This document shows, one piece after another, positions 35,633 to 48,648 of a stretch of 64,000 bases of DNA. The notes below the pieces were generated by a model, which was not told the origin of the DNA, did no database searches, and was given only the letters and a program-made list of their open reading frames with translations. Position numbers and translations under genes: made by a program. Every line of letters begins with the position of its first letter. Within the stretch, counting starts at the first letter, position 1. The DNA lies in contig JABVXU010000077.1 of the NCBI GenBank assembly GCA_013365365.1, forward strand, positions 1-64,000, given 5' to 3'. Source of the DNA: Cruorifilaria tuberocauda. Taxonomy: Eukaryota; Nematoda; Chromadorea; Rhabditida; Onchocercidae.

Positions 35633-38600
35633 ATGAAAGTTTCAGGATTCTTTCTACACAGATCAAACTTGGAAGTAATGTTGAATCAGTCGTCGTCTTC
35701 TTCCACTAAAAATTATATTGATGTTTGTGGCGAGATTAGCGAATGTAATAGCACTGCAGCTTCGCAGCAGCGACTTTTAAGCGGTGGTAGTGGTTCCAGA
35801 CAGTTGAAACAAGAAGAGCCGCCAATTGTTGCTGCTACCAACATTTGTGCAGTCGCAAATGACACACCTAATATGAGCACTCACGATGAGGTTCGTTTTT
35901 AAATTTTAATTTTTGAGTGTGTTTTCTTCGGTTAGTGCGTCGATTTGTCTTGTTATCAAGTTCGAGGGTTGTTTAAACATGGATTATGTCTTTGATGTCG
36001 TAAAACGTAATCTTGATCACATTCAACAATGAATAAATTTAGTGGTGATTGTAAATGTTGGAATTATTTAAATTTTATTGTTAAAATCGCTTTAAACAAA
36101 TCGTCAAATTGAAAAAAGAGATGAATATTTTGCCGAAATGTATACCAAATCAAGGAAATTTCAGGCTGGTTGCATGGCCAGTCTATTCCAGACTCCCCCT
36201 TGGGCATCAATGGCTATTCTTCCGCCACATAATCTAGCCCAGCAGCAGGGAGGCGTTACGCGAGAAGTTGTTGGGAGTGCAAATCATCCGCTGGCTATGC
36301 GTTATTCAAGTTTTGATGGAACTGCTGCTGCCGCTGCTGCGAAAGATCCTATGAATCCGATGAACGCACCTCTTTATCAAGTTTGTGTTTTCCCTAATGG
36401 TATATGTCAAGCGTTTTTACGTTTATATTATGAATAGATAAATGCATTCGCAGTTTTTAAAAAAGAATTCTTGCTGCATCTTAGTTGACAGTCCTATTCA
36501 CTTACAAAAATTATCATTGTTATTATCATTGTTGAAACGAATCTTACCCTTGTACTGCACTGTAACGAAGGCGTATTTGTCATCAACATTCTTCAATATA
36601 CACGCTGTTAAATAATATCAATCCTACACAACAATATAAATGATGAACACTACTTGTTCCAGTTCGTTATTTACTGCAACTAATATTCTTAATTTGTCAT
36701 TCCTTAATTTGTTATTTGATTCCACGGATCCCTCTATGTTGATAGTTGTAAAATATAACTTAATACTCTTTCAAAGCAAAAGTAAGTCAAGCTTCGATAT
36801 TTTCAAAGCAAAAATAATCAAGGTTTGATTTTTTGTCGATAGGTAGATTTTCGTTCTTTCTCATTTTCTTCCTTTCCTTTTCTAGAAACTGATTCCTTTC
36901 CATGAACTTTGTAGTCAATTTAAGTTTTCTTTAAGCAGTATTTTGTATATTTTATAGTGGTAAAATGGATATCAAGGTATCCATTTTACCACTATAAAAT
37001 AATGGAAAATGAATCGTTGGTCAACTGCTTTGTTACTGGTTCTCTCCACCTGACTTCACTTTCGCATTTTTGATTTTATAATTTTGTCTGTTGTTGATGG
37101 GTATATTTTTACCAATATCAAATGTAATGATTATTGATTTTTATTTACTTTTCTGCAGAGATTTCCCAAAAATTTTTACAGTCAATTGTCTTTTAAACCG
37201 GGTTTCCACACAAATGGAACAGAAATGCAGACATTTGCAAAAATCTTAAGAATTTGGAAGTCTTATAACTAGATTATTCCACATTTGAATAAATGATGCA
37301 TATTTCAAAGCATTGGATCACGCACGGTAGAAGTAGAGATAGTTTTACTGACTAGAATATATTTTGTACAAATCACGTCTCATTGATTCATAATTTTGTT
37401 TTTAATTTTCACAGGTATTTAATAAAAATAGAGAAGTCTTATTCCACGTTCCAGTTCTCATGATTTATAAGTTTTAGAATTTTTCATTATTTGGAATGCT
37501 AAACTTTTAGCGAGACAGATACTATAAGAGAAAAGTCAAAGATCATATAACGATAATGTGCTTTTTTAGATTTTGAAGTCATTGCTGCTACCGTGGAATT
37601 TTTCTATTTCGTCTTCTGATTTTCACTTTATTTTCTTCTATGATGGTGATTTTCTTTCAATTAAGTTTTTTAGTATTGTTCGGTTGATTCGATTTTGCCT
37701 AGCCAACGTATAAAAATCATCTGGTGAAAGGAAAGTGATGAAGGTGATGGAAAGGAAATATGATAGCTCTTGTTTCGGATTGATACATACCCGCCATATC
37801 GCGTATACTCATTTCGTTATTCGATATCTATTTCTCCACATTTTGTTTCTCTTTTTTACTCATTATCCCACATGTTGTAAAGGTGCAACACCTACATTTT
37901 TATTTACTCTTTCATTTTCTTTTTTTGCAATGTAGTAGTTGATTTTTTCTCTCCTAATATTTTTTTTAGCTATTCCTACTTCTCTGTCTCCCTTTTTCGC
38001 CAATTTTTTTAAAATACCGACATAGAGAAAGTATGCACGTATATCCTCTTAAATATTTTTAAGCAAGAGGATGATTAAGGTCATAGAAGTCAGCTCTTAA
38101 TGGTTTAAGAGTTTTGATCAAAACCAATTGGCATTGTCAGAAGTCTGTAGGTACATTTAAGCTTCCGTTATCGTTTTCTTTGTCTGATTGTTTCTCTTTT
38201 ATCTGCACTTTATATGTACTTCAGTTATAATGTTACAATTGATAGGTGCTTCTTGATTCATGTAGTGATACGCTTTCCCACCTTCTATTTCCTGTCAATT
38301 TTTTTTGACGCTTTCTTACATCTTTTTTCTGTTCTAAATTCTTGTCAAAACTTTACTATAAATGATATACCTTCCAAATTTGGGGAAGATAAGCTTTTTA
38401 ATATGCTTCATTGCTCCTTCACCTCACATGGAGTTAGTTTTTCAAGTATTTTCGTTTACAGTTTTTGGATCAGTTCATGTACATTATTCTAAATTATTTC
38501 AAAATTTTTATTATATTCGAACTACACATCAAACTTGTATCGACCTTGCAGTTGATGAAAGTGAATTTGTCTGCAGAACTTTGAATACCTTAATTGCTGT

Positions 38601-41600
38601 TGGAACAAACAAAATGAGTATAAGTAATTAGATGACCAGTAGTGACCTTTTCAGCGCATTCTTCCTAAGTAATTCACTTTTATTCTATGAATAGCACCAA
38701 GAAAAGTGATAAAAGCAGAGTGTATCATTGGATTTAATAGAACTGAGTTGTGATAGATTATAAAAAAATGTAGACGCTGCAAGTTTTTTCCTCTTAACTC
38801 TTATACTCCTTGTATGAAAATGTTCATTTTTTGTGTTTGAGAAGAGAAATAAGAAAAAACTATCATTGCGAAAGTTTGGAAGTTCGATTGGCCGATAGGT
38901 TGATGATTTTCACCCAAGAAAAGAGAACGGTTAGTTTACAACAGCAGCAAGAAAGTGTATTGAAATCAGATTTTCTGAATGGAATACTAAGAAAAGGAAT
39001 CCAATCCATGCTCAGGATAAAGTGAATTTCCTGATATTTTGTTTCGAAATATAATTATTTCACGATGTGATTGTTTTGCAGAACTTTGATCGGTTATATT
39101 ATCGTACCCCAGTAAATCACATATAAGATGTAATGTCTTGGAGATTGATGGGAAATTATCAATAGGCGTTATATAAAATTTAGATTGAGATAGGGGGATT
39201 TTCAGCAGTAGTCGATTATGTCTTCCACGTTAATTCTCTACCCATCACATACTCAGTTGAAAACAGGATAAAAATTAATTGGTCCAAGAAGTAAAATATG
39301 GAAAGTTGATCTTTTTATTTTCCTGTGTGATGGATGTGCTTCGTTTTAACGAATACAGTGCCAGTCTTTTAAGACCGAATATTGTTGGTGTTTGATAAAT
39401 TATCACAACCTTTTCGGACTCATTAATGCTTGTTATTTCACTATCCTTCTCCTTAATACGTATGTCATTATTAATTTTCATCGGATGATAACTTTCCTAT
39501 ATTTTTCTTCATTATCATATCAACAGTTTTTCTTTTTCTACTTGTTCTAAGTGCGCTAAATTATAGGGTATTCCTATAGCTTGTCTTTTTATATGAAAAT
39601 TTCTTAATACTAATCCAAGTATAAATTAACGAAATAAATGATAGAGCAAAATGTCTATATGATTTTGTTCGTTAGAAACAGTTTTAAGAGTATAATTATT
39701 AATCGTGATGAATGTATTGAAGAAATCTCTCCTCATCAACTTGTTGGCAGCATATTGGAAAATAATTATTTGTAAAAATCACCATTATGGATGGCAGATT
39801 AGGCATTTTTATGCTGTCCAGCCCTTTTTACTCTTTTTTTTTTACTAATATAGAATGATTTTTCTGGAAATCTAGAATTCTAGAGTGTGGTATTAAAAGA
39901 TAAAATTATTCGCCTTGTGTTTGTATTTATTTCATTGTTAGCACATAGTACAAAGTGAGGTAGTGCTTCGCTTAAAAGAATGATCTTACAGTGTGATCTG
40001 TGAGCAGTTGCACTCGTTCTGTTTGATCAGATTTTTGCTATTTTGATATATAGTAGTTCGTTCGAATCAAGTTGTCTGTCGTAAACACGTTGAGTTTGCA
40101 TCATGTTTCCTTCTGCCGTATTGTTGCAATAATATGATGTTCAGTGCTTTGTCATTATTATTAATGAGCATTAATGGATGCTAAGTGTACAGCTATTCAA
40201 ATTACTGATTCCATTTTCGAATGATACATTTCTTATAAATCGCTCTAGTCGTTCATGTGATTTCTTGTTTTTATTTTCAGCTCAAAATATTTTATTGTAA
40301 ACTTTTTTTAGGTGAACGTGATTTTTGAAGTTTGGGAAATGGATTATTTAATATAAGTAAAATCTTCTGAAGGAATATCTGAATGAATTCAGATTAGAAG
40401 AGTATTTTTATCCCTAATTGTGTGTCGTTACAAGCGAAAAGTTCAGTTATTCTTCATTTACACTTACTGGTTTTGTTCTTAGTTTCTTTTTTTAGTTCAA
40501 AAGTACCAACTTAAACGACTAGTGGTTACGACCAATGTTATCTTGATTTGTTTTAATATACGCTTAATTTGCTAGAGAAAGAACATAGACAGTGCTATTT
40601 TAAGTAATTTGTAATCGTTGTTTATTAATATTATTTTATTGCTGATAAATTTTATGAAGCATGAGAGATTATTTCTCTAAAATTGTTAAAATTATTTTAT
40701 TTGAAACAGTCGACAAGCAATTTTTGATTTCTTATTTCTCTGTTTTAGAAATGAGAATTTTCTCGATTTTGTTTCGCAGCAAATTTTCTGTTTAAAAATT
40801 TGAGCTGTAAGTCTTTTCAGTAATGGAAAAATTGTCAGGGTTTCTTCAAAAAAAAGTGGGGAAAAAGTTTTTTTTTGAAAAACGTCATTGCAATTTATTC
40901 ATTCATATTTTCGAAATTATTGTTATGGTTGTTGTTGTCACTGGTTTTTGCTTTTTGGCGTGGGTAGTGGCATATTTTTTCGAAAATTTCCTTTTTTGTT
41001 ACCATAAATGGAGCAAGGCCTGATCCATCTTGTCAGAAGTTTTCCTTCCATCAATTGAAATATGTTTCAAAAAAAACTCTGTTATAGCGGACCACAGTTA
41101 GTTGGAAAATTTTCCATTCATTTCCGCAATTCAATCATGCCGTATGTTATAGCTACAGCTCTTTCGCTAGTCCCTTCCTTACTTTTAAAAAACGGAAAAA
41201 AGAAACAAAGCAGGGTGAGAGGTAGACTTTTTACCCCCTCTGTCCTCTTCTTCACCCTCCCTCGCGCTCTTACAAAAAGCTCCCAATACAAAAGCATGCT
41301 CTTCTAGACTTTTTCTTTGTATCTCTCTTCTCTTTCTTTTTTCTCTTCAGTCTCTGCTTCATATAGCACATCTCGATTACATTTCTCCCGTTCCTTACAA
41401 CAATCTTTTTAAAATTTTTATGCAAATTTGCTATAAAAGCTATAAAAGTTGTTTGATGAGTCCCACTTTTGCAACTCTCCCCTTCATTAAGGCTGTCCAT
41501 CGGTTCGAAATACTTCGTTCGGATGATTCGTTTGATAAATCTTTGATTTTTGACGAACTTTCAGAGTAAGAGGGTACTATCCTGACAGCAGTCTAATCGG

Positions 41601-44600
41601 CTAATAGTTGAGAGAGTGTGAAATGGTATGTTGACCAGAACCCTCGAAAGATTAGTTGATATGGTACCATCGAACATGCAGCGTTACAAAACGACACGCT
41701 GCAAAGGGATGGTGCTGGTGCACTACATTAAGGAGAACCTGCTGCACGCGGAAGGTTTTTCCTAGAAAGGATGGGTTAACGCGGAGAGACGGGCTGAAAC
41801 AGGGTAGGTTACCGTGTCTGATGGATTTTTTCTGCAAAACTTTTTTCTCCAAAAGATTAATTTTGAATATTTTCAGTTTCAAGATTTGGATATGATAGCA
41901 AGCATAGTGGCTAAGGAACAGGCATTACTGAAAATGAATACAGCAGCAGCATCGAGCACTGCCGAACATGGTCGTTTGGCAGGTTTTGCTATACCAAATC
42001 GTGCACATACTCAGGTTATAGTTAACGGGTATGTATCATGGTTATGATTCCATTTTTCCATATCTTAATGCGTAAGTGATATGTTTTGCTATCATTTATT
42101 AAGCTTTGTTTTTTTCAACTTCCACTTTGGGTTTAAAATGCAATAATTAATTTTCTTTCTGAATAAAAATTTTGATTTGGAAAGAGTGAATGAAAACAAA
42201 AATTTATTGTTTTCGCAATTTTGTATTGCTTTTAAAAGATACGAACATAATCAATCCTTAGAATACTACCTACTGTCTTTTAGCTTCAATTAAAACATTT
42301 GGGATTTTATCTCTCTCAAGTCATGGCGTGGGCTTGCATTCAATATTTTCAGGAATTATGAAGACGTATTTATTAAATTTTACTCCGACTTTCTGGTTTT
42401 TGATTATCTTTTTGTATGCATACACTTAATATCCTGAATTTTGCATTTATCCTTCTCTCTTCTTTCAAAAAAACTAACAAAATAGGTTTAATTGCAGAGC
42501 ACGAGAGAATATGTCATCACCAAGTGAAATGTCGCCAACTTCATGTTCTCCATCATCATCTGACACATTGCAGAGCACCCAAGGGGGGACCAGTACTGCA
42601 ATTCATGCACGTAACGAACATCCCGGTCCGGAAGACACTGCACCCAAAAGTGGAAATGGTTAGTGTAAATATTATTTTCCAAACAGTTTCTTGTGTTGCT
42701 TTTAAAAGATATGAGTGCAATCAATCCTTAGAATACGTTCATCTTGCAACTTCATCTGAAACATTCGTTTTTTAAAAAGAAGTTTTTGTAAGTTTTATAA
42801 AAATAGAACGTGATATTCATTCTCTTGAACCTTTGATTACTTTGTCTTAAATTTTGATTCGCCTATTTTTATAGGAAACAAGCATCCTAGAATTATTTCT
42901 ATTGCTTTTGCCATTTATGTTGTCATTTTCAAAGCTTAATTATTGGCGTGTCTTTTTCAGAGTCACCTGTGGATGTGACGAGCCTAATGAAAGGTACTAT
43001 CTAATTTTGGAACTTTTGCGTAGCATTCTAATTCATATTCATTTAAGTCATATGTTCTGAGACCAGCGACATGAATTTTGCTGAAAAAATACAAGATTTA
43101 TGCAAAAATAGGTGGATAGGACTATTTATTAGGTGTAAGCCATTTAAATGGAAATTTAGGTTGAAATTATTTAATGGCATTTGTCTATCAACCAACTAAT
43201 GCCGCTGGCGTTTTGCAGTAGGTCAACATATCGCCTGCTTCGTTTAAACTTCTTGAAATAGTTTTTGTGATAATTTTTTTATTGATTAGGAAAATAAAAA
43301 TCGTGTGTAAGGAAACCAAAATATGTTCTATTTGCTTTTCTGGCTAATAGGACAATGACATCTTAAACAAAAAAACGTCTAAAATTAGAATGAACGTATT
43401 TCAGGCTCTTTCAGTCTTGCATACCAGCAACATAGTTTAGGACCAAGTAATAGTTCTCAGCAGCAAGCAAGCAGTTCACGAGAAAGCAACGTTCAAAGCG
43501 GTAGCACAACGCTCCGTTCTAGACATCGTTCGAGCCATCATGATGGTCTTATCAAATGTCATTATTGTCCCAAAAAGTGGGCCGACCAAGCTGTGGTTTG
43601 TTTTCCAACAAAAGTCAGTAATATACAAACAGTTTAGAAATGAAGATATTTTTATAGGACATATGAGTAAGATTTTGAATATGGGTTTTTTAAAAAGATA
43701 TATATGTTGGACATTAGTCAACATTCCAACTTTTAAACATCTTGTCTTTAGTTGGTGTAAATATTTTAAGGTAAGTCTTGCGGTGATGAAGGTGATCTTA
43801 TTTCTTTTGACTTTTGACTTTGCAACATTCATCTCGTGAAAAATGTATCTATTTATATGCTGGCTGTTATCTTTCTTGCATTTTATTGTACATCTGAAAA
43901 CTAAATTTAAACTAACAAATGTAAAAAAATAGGCGACAATTAAGCATTAAAATAATTTTTTTATCTAGAGGGAAACACTGATTTTATTTCATTTTTCCTG
44001 ACCTCATTTTCCTTCTCTGTTTTCATCTGGAAGTTTCTCGTCGGTTCTGCTATACTATTCTCCAACAGTACGTATAGCACCTGAATTTCTTTTTTGTTGA
44101 TTATTTGAATATTTCAATAAATAAATGCTAGCCATAATCGTTGGTCTAACAGAAATCGTGACAAAATTTGTTAACATTATATCCAGTATTCGAGATTGTT
44201 AATCGGTAAGTTCAACGTTGGAATGCTTAAATTACCAATTTTTGAAAAATTTTTAGTTTTATGCGGAATTTTTTCAACCACTAGCTTGCTTTTCTTAGTG
44301 CCTTTTTTGTTTCTGTTTTCAGCTACTGGTGATGATATCTTAGCTTTGTGATAATATTGTTCGTTGCTTCTTTTCTCACTTTCTAAACTAAATTTTAAAA
44401 CTCTTCAGCGAAAGGGCTAGATTTAATTAATTTTAGATGTCAATAGGTAGCGATAATGAAGTGGATCGTATCAAGTTCGAATTTTAGGAAAACTGGATCG
44501 AACAAATCATTTGATATTAACCTCAACTTTCTTTACAAAATTAAATGAAATTCTTTGATGTTTCATGCTATTCTTTTTCATTAATACCTTTACATAGTGC

Positions 44601-47600
44601 ACACTACGGTGGGGCTGATTATGTAATTGATTATAATTGTATTTCTTTTGGCGCTTTCCCTCATCAAATCCTCGGGTATCGAATATAAAGTTAGTTGACA
44701 TGTGCTCTTCGATAATTATTACTGTCAAAACGACGGCCAGTAAAATAATGTAGAAAATATTAATCTTAGATTTGCGAAGATGTATAATCATCCTGCATAT
44801 CTGCAGATGGTTTTGTGATTTTAATTTCTCTTCTTTTAACTGCCGATTATCTGGTTCAAGATCAAGAGTCAATTCTCCATTATTTCCCTTTTTAAACAAA
44901 GTAAGCAATATCGTTTTAAATCACAATTATTCGTCATAGTTGACCGATCACGAATAACTGTGAAAATAACAAGGTTGGAAAATTTTGCATAGAGGTTTTG
45001 CAAATTTGATATGTCCTGACAATCATACTGATTTCCGCGCTTTTACGAAACTCGGACACAAATCTCTGGATCTAATGGATATTCTTTGACGGTTGTCCAT
45101 AAAATTATAAATGTGCAGCTAATTATGTGTGTTGAGTAGTAGTTTGACATTTTTTCTTGAATTAGATTAGATAATTCAAGTGTATTATGGTGACTCTAGT
45201 TATATAAGATTTTCGGAACTCAATTTAAATTTTAGTATAACGTTTTATCTTCTCGAAGAGTTTGTTAAATTGAATGTTTTCTGATAAAAGGACAAGAACT
45301 TGACTGAAATTATTGAGGTACAAGCAGCTAAGTTCATTTAAAACGCCCAATCTGATATCTCATCATGTATGAAATGATAGGTAATCCTGCTTTGTTTGAA
45401 TAACAAAACTAATAATCAGAGCTGCGTGAAGCGCTCAAAGGATGAATTTATTGAAGTTGTTGAATTGTTAATATAAAGCTTTTTAGGGGAAACTAATATT
45501 TGCAACTCGTATTAATAGTTACTGCTATGTTTATATTGGGATCGATATTTGATAGTTAAATTAGATCATCAATTGCAAATGGTAGATATTATAGCTTCAT
45601 CTATCCCAGCATTTGAGTTGTTGTATTTTACATACAACAAAAAAGCTGTTTCAAGTGTTAGCATAATCTAATATTGTAATGTCGAATGCATTCTTTAAAA
45701 GATTCCTTTAATTTGAAAATTTTTAAAATATAATTTATTTCAACGCCAAAAACATAGTATTGTCTACATTCCGTATGATATGCATATTGCTTCAACTGTA
45801 GGGACCTAGTATATTTCTGGGACTTTTTTTTTTATATTATATAATTTTGCACTTCTGATTCTCACTGAGTCTTATAGTTTGGAAGGAAGAAATGATTAAA
45901 AGAAAGTTGTGAGGATCCATATAGGTCTAATATTACCAACCTTGCATATTATTCTATTGACCGGTCGTATTTAATATTTTGATATAACTACACATTTGTT
46001 AGAGTGTGTGATACGGTAAACATACTGTTCAAGGATATTTAAAGATATCTTTGTTAACCGGGATTAAAAGTTTGGGAAAAGTTCGATTTTTTTTCTTTTT
46101 TCATATTTTTTATTATCTTGAAATATCAGTTTTTATAATAGTGGACTAGTTTTTTAACAAAATTAAGAACTGATTTTTCTTTTTTTCAGCGGAATATTAC
46201 GATTTCGGAATCCTTACATAAGTTTTATTTTCTATAAAGTGGATATTTTAATAATAAAATGCCGTTGTCAGAATATAATTATAGCTATAAAATTTTTAAA
46301 TGTTGGACTTTGCATAGTAAGTAATGGCAGGAAATGCGCAGAATGCAAGTAATATTATATAAGTGGAATCACAAGTGATGGACCGAACAAATGGTATTGT
46401 GTTGAAAACAGCGATATGCAAAAAAATATTTTGAACTCAGTAAACGTTTGATATCATTCCAATGAGACTGGAAAGTGATAAAAGAGATTTAGACCAAACT
46501 TCTAAATAAAGAAGTTTCAATGCAGACCTTTGTCATTAATGGTCGAAAAGCACTAAAACATGCTGTTTTGTGGTGATTTGGAAATAACACCTATTTTTAA
46601 AGAGTGTCCATTGAACTTTGATATTCCCATCAGATTATGAAATTCGACGTCAACATCACCGACAAGAACTAATTATGCTTATGGATGTGTTATTGTTTCA
46701 TCGCTTATTAACCGAGCAACTGAAATATGTTTTTTTGAATCAGGAGCTCATCCTTTTGTGCCCAAACCTGTATTATCACTAAATTGTTTTACTTACTATT
46801 GCTAGAATATTGTTCAGTTATGGTAAAAGGTTAGAACCAAATATTGAAATGAATATTTCTGTTTCTTATATTAGTAGCAGAATTTCGTTTAGGAAGAATT
46901 ATATCATCGTCATCTTCAAAATGCTTTGCAGATTTATCAAGTTGTTTAGCTTTTGCATATTGTGTAGATATAATCATATATATTGAAAGCCCTTTTACTA
47001 AACTTAAATGGAAAAAATACATTATAAATATATTGATTTTGAAATAAAAATTATTATTATGGAATATTCTGATTGCGAGTAACAAAAAAGAACTGTTGGT
47101 CATCTATTTAAATTTTCGGGAAATATTATTATTTCTAAAAAGATCTTTATATTCGTTTCATCTATTTTTAACGTAATTGTAGGCATTTTCTTCAAATTCA
47201 AATTATTTATTTGTGAACTACATCATGAATTGTAAATAAAAATATTTAGAAGTTGTAGATACTTATAACTCTCTTCATGTGTTTACCTGTTAGTGTCATT
47301 CCTTTTACCAAGACATTTCTCTACCATTTGTCTTTTTGTAAATGCAAGAAATTTCTTTTAAAATTAGGTCACTTAATGAACTATCTTGTTCAACCCTGAT
47401 CTTGAACCTTGACATCTTTTAGGAAAAAAAGACGAAGAATAACAATGGCTTGTAAAACATATTTCAGATACTTTTGAAATATTGAGTTCGATAGTAAAGA
47501 AAACGTAGTAGTTTTCTATTTTGAGTCATCTTCTGTATAAGGATATGATCGCCGTATTTGTTGTTGATAGGAGAAGGGAAACTTCCAAGAACTTCGAATT

Positions 47601-48648
47601 TCATTAATTTCTTTTCGTTGGGATTTACTTTTTTTACTGCCAGAAAATAATAAGATTGATAAATTTTGCAGTTACGAGTTCATATGGAAGAATGTCGATT
47701 GTTAAGAATGCATGAATGTCAACAATGTGGTAAGCGTTTCAAAGCACGTGGTGGCTTGCAACAACATTTACGCATACATTCGAACGATCGTCCGTATCAG
47801 TGCCGTTTTTGTCCGAAACGTTTCACTCAAAAGTCGCATGTCGATCAGCACGAGAGGATTCATACTGGTTTACTTTTAACAGAGATCGTTGATAGGGTTC
47901 TTGAACATTTTCTTCATTGTGATTCAAGAAATGAAGCTTGGATCCATACAGTAAGGTAAAATAAAGTCAAATTAAGAGGTTGTAATAATATTAATATGAT
48001 TGAGTATATATGGTTTTTTCCATATTCAGAAAAGATTTCAGGTGCCAAACCATTTTCTTGCCAGTTTTGTGGTCGTGCGTTTCGGCAACGTTCCCAACAA
48101 CTCGGACATGAATCAACCCATGCGAGTGGACCCCTTTCGATGGGTGCACATTTGCCACATGCAAGCTCTCACCACATCAAATTTGAAAGCACGAAGTTTG
48201 TTCCTTCTTTTGTCGTAGTCAATTTTACGAAGTGCGTAAGGATCATTGCAAGATAAGTATTGCATTGTTGTTTGGTATGAAGAGGTTGATTCATTTTTTC
48301 ACTGTGGTTATATTGCTATATGATTGCAGTGCTGATCAAGGATGCAACCAAGGAGCAGCTGGGGATGCTGGCAGTGTTGAAAGAAATGCAGCTGTGCAAC
48401 AGCAAGCAGTGACGGCGGCAGCCACGGCAGCAGCAGTTGCGGTAGTAGCACAGCAACAGGATCGCTTAAACAGTTCCGGAAGCAGTACTTTAAGTTTAAT
48501 GTCACCGAATGGTACTGGATTGGCACATAGTGCAGTGAGTTCATTGTTAGCATTAAGTCAGCAGCAACAGACTCAAGGAATGGCGATGTCACAAAACACT
48601 CAGCAAACCATTGCCGATGCTATCGGTGCAAGGAATAATGCAGTTTGA
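35633..48648 (+). CDS. C2H2 zinc-finger transcription factor, four fingers
   Basis: A nuclear DNA-binding regulator of unknown target. Exons: 35633-35890, 36165-36380, 41877-42028, 42498-42658, 42961-42993, 43405-43595, 47672-47867, 48042-48195, 48330-48648; 559 residues, phases close. The start may be 35678, since acceptors sit between the two ATGs. Low-complexity Ser, Gln and Ala stretches (SSSSST, AAAAAA, AQQQD) flank the fingers. Finger 1 is C2HC (CHYCPKKW then HMEEC), finger 2 CQQCGKRFKARGGLQQHLRI, finger 3 CRFCPKRFTQKSHVDQHERI, finger 4 CQFCGRAFRQRSQQLGHEST. Two introns are giant, 5.5 kb after exon 2 and 4.1 kb between the Cys and His halves of finger 1. They hold a hairpin, a possible alternative first exon and a possible nested gene. 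I do not recognise the orthologue. Confidence 0.88.
36949..37000. repeat. Perfect inverted repeat, 23-bp arms, 6-base loop
   Basis: Left arm 36949-36971 and right arm 36978-37000 are exact reverse complements, separated by TCAAGG. It lies in the 5.5-kb intron of the zinc-finger gene. Such a structure would fold into a single perfect hairpin in the transcript. Confidence 0.9.
41676..41754 (+). CDS. Possible alternative first exon of the zinc-finger gene
   Basis: In the GC-richest part of the window's zinc-finger locus (about 41600-41820, rich in CpG), an ATG opens 26 codons starting MQRYKTTRCKGMVLVHYI and ends at GAAG|gttttt in phase 1. That phase fits the exon at 42961, not the nearer exon 41877, so an isoform that skips two exons would be needed. 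The local base composition and CpG density, unlike the surrounding intron, suggest an internal promoter. Coding status unproven. Confidence 0.3.
42222..42266. repeat. Intronic direct repeat, copy A (45 bp)
   Basis: 39 of 45 bases match copy B at 42692-42736, and all six differences are transitions. Copy A lies 231 bases before the exon 42498-42658 of the zinc-finger gene. Both copies share TTGCTTTTAAAAGAT and AATCAATCCTTAGAATAC. Confidence 0.85.
42692..42736. repeat. Intronic direct repeat, copy B (45 bp)
   Basis: Second copy, beginning 33 bases after the same exon ends, so the pair brackets exon 42498-42658. Flanking sequence outside the 45 bases does not match copy A. Confidence 0.85.
44177..45100 (-). 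CDS. Possible nested antisense gene: single-pass membrane protein
   Basis: Inside the 4.1-kb intron of the zinc-finger gene, on the opposite strand. Three segments join in phase: 45047-45100 (MDNRQRISIRSRDLCPSF), 44588-44887 and 44177-44338; 171 residues. The middle exon is the best part: 100 open codons with an acidic start (GELTLDLEPDNRQLKEEK), a membrane helix (INIFYIILLAVVLTVIII) and a basic tail (GKRQKKYNYNQLHNQPHR), so a type II topology is likely. The last exon is Lys-rich and ends LEYWI. Acceptors are weak (AAAAG, GCTAAG) and no trans-splice site precedes the ATG. A further coding-like frame (DKSAKHFEDDDDIILP) lies at about 46855-46977 on the same strand but does not join in phase. 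Family unknown. Confidence 0.38.

Noticed and set aside
38810..39025. A 71-codon frame in the zinc-finger intron with Gln-rich, helical-looking residues (EKRTVSLQQQQESVLK)
   Set aside because: No acceptor or donor in a phase that joins the neighbouring exons 36380 and 41877; kept out as chance.
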